Shown piece after piece: positions 5,372 to 5,693 of a stretch of DNA of 5,693 bases. The position numbers and the translations under genes are program-made. Below the pieces are notes generated by a model that saw only the letters and a list, made by a program, of their open reading frames with translations, did no database searches and was not told the DNA's origin. The DNA comes from Pseudofrankia asymbiotica (GTDB lineage: Bacteria; Actinomycetota; Actinomycetes; Frankiales; Frankiaceae). The first letter of the stretch is position 1, and each line of letters begins with the position of its first letter. The stretch spans positions 16,550-22,242 of the forward strand of contig NZ_MOMC01000074.1 of assembly GCF_001983105.1 (NCBI RefSeq), read 5' to 3'.

Positions 5372-5692
5372 CTATATGGTCGACCCTCGCCGGCGGGCAC
5401 GGTAGGCGGCGACGGCTTCGCGGTTACCGCAGGCGACCGAGCAGAAGCGGCGGGAGCGGTTGCGGGACAGGTCGATGACCAGGCCCTCGCAGCCGTCGGC
5501 GGCGCAGACGGAGAGACGGGACATCTCGTCGAGGCGGATCAGGTCGACCATCGCCATCGCCGTCTCGACCATGATCCGGGTGATGAAAGGCGCGTCCGAC
5601 GGAACGGCGTGGACGTGCCAGTCGAAGCCACCGTGCCGGACCAGGCGCGGGACGGCGTCGGCGTCGGCGAGCACCTGGTTGGTCAGCTCGGC
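5372..5692 (-). CDS. ABATE/CGNR zinc-finger putative regulator (5' part beyond window)
   Basis: The minus-strand frame is open from the right edge (first whole codon 5692-5690) to a TAG at 5372-5374, giving 106 visible residues. The C-terminus is a textbook zf-CGNR domain (PF11706): four cysteines spaced C-x4-C-x15-C-x3-C, the last running into CGNR, with the conserved IDLSRNRSRRFC between and a basic YRARRR tail. The upstream part, with an alpha-helical stretch around MVETAMAMVDLI, fits the end of the ABATE domain (PF07336) that normally precedes the finger. Complete members are about 180-200 residues, so roughly half is missing. The family is presumed to bind DNA as a transcriptional regulator, a role inferred from its zinc finger. 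An apparent GTG start at 5674 is rejected because the frame and family similarity continue upstream. The transporter gene downstream is a possible target. Confidence 0.9.
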   Translation of the reverse strand, partial: AELTNQVLADADAVPRLVRHGGFDWHVHAVPSDAPFITRIMVETAMAMVDLIRLDEMSRLSVCAADGCEGLVIDLSRNRSRRFCSVACGNREAVAAYRARRRGSTI

Positions 5693-5693
5693 C

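Noticed and set aside
4795..5478. A 227-residue plus-strand frame opposite the transporter
   Set aside because: It is antisense to a clear ten-helix transporter, is charged and low-complexity, and crosses the spacer into the CGNR gene.

Overview
This is a high-GC (about 70%) actinobacterial chromosomal window. The strong codon bias toward G/C in third positions, GTG starts, GGAGG ribosome-binding sites, a probable leaderless regulator gene, and families typical of Actinobacteria (Methyltransf_19/DUF574, CGNR zinc-finger regulators, a FadD5-like acyl-CoA ligase) all fit. The gene style resembles Frankia or a relative, but that placement is an inference from recollection and no database was searched.

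Layout, left to right. (1) 3-461 (+): the C-terminal part of a SAM-dependent methyltransferase of the DUF574 family, entering from the left edge. (2) 462-546: a short control region dominated by a strong 37-bp inverted repeat next to the start of a TetR-family regulator (547-1206, +). (3) 1241-2056 (+): a LmbE/PIG-L zinc deacetylase, 34 bp downstream and probably cotranscribed with the regulator. (4) 1880-2326 (-): a DUF2277 protein, convergent with the deacetylase, whose C-terminal extension is read from the antisense strand of the deacetylase 3' end. (5) 2327-2497: a divergent control region holding a Crp-like dyad and a possible promoter. (6) 2498-4219 (+): a complete, motif-intact FadD5-like fatty acyl-CoA ligase. 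(7) 4216-5223 (-): a ten-helix EamA/DMT-family transporter. It converges on the ligase so that the two stop codons share one CTAG, and its C-terminal tail is built from a 12-bp tandem repeat. (8) 5224-5371: a spacer with a GC-rich inverted repeat and three 10-bp direct repeats. (9) 5372-5692 (-): the C-terminal half of an ABATE/CGNR zinc-finger regulator running off the right edge.

How the genes may work together: the TetR gene and the deacetylase form the only convincing operon, with the large palindrome the likely autoregulatory operator. The DUF2277 gene and the ligase are divergent and share a control region. The CGNR regulator lies upstream of the transporter on the same strand and may control it. 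I see no phage, IS, CRISPR, tRNA or rRNA signal and no clear defence or biosynthetic cluster. The points most worth a second look are the regulatory dyads and the two unusual convergent overlaps.
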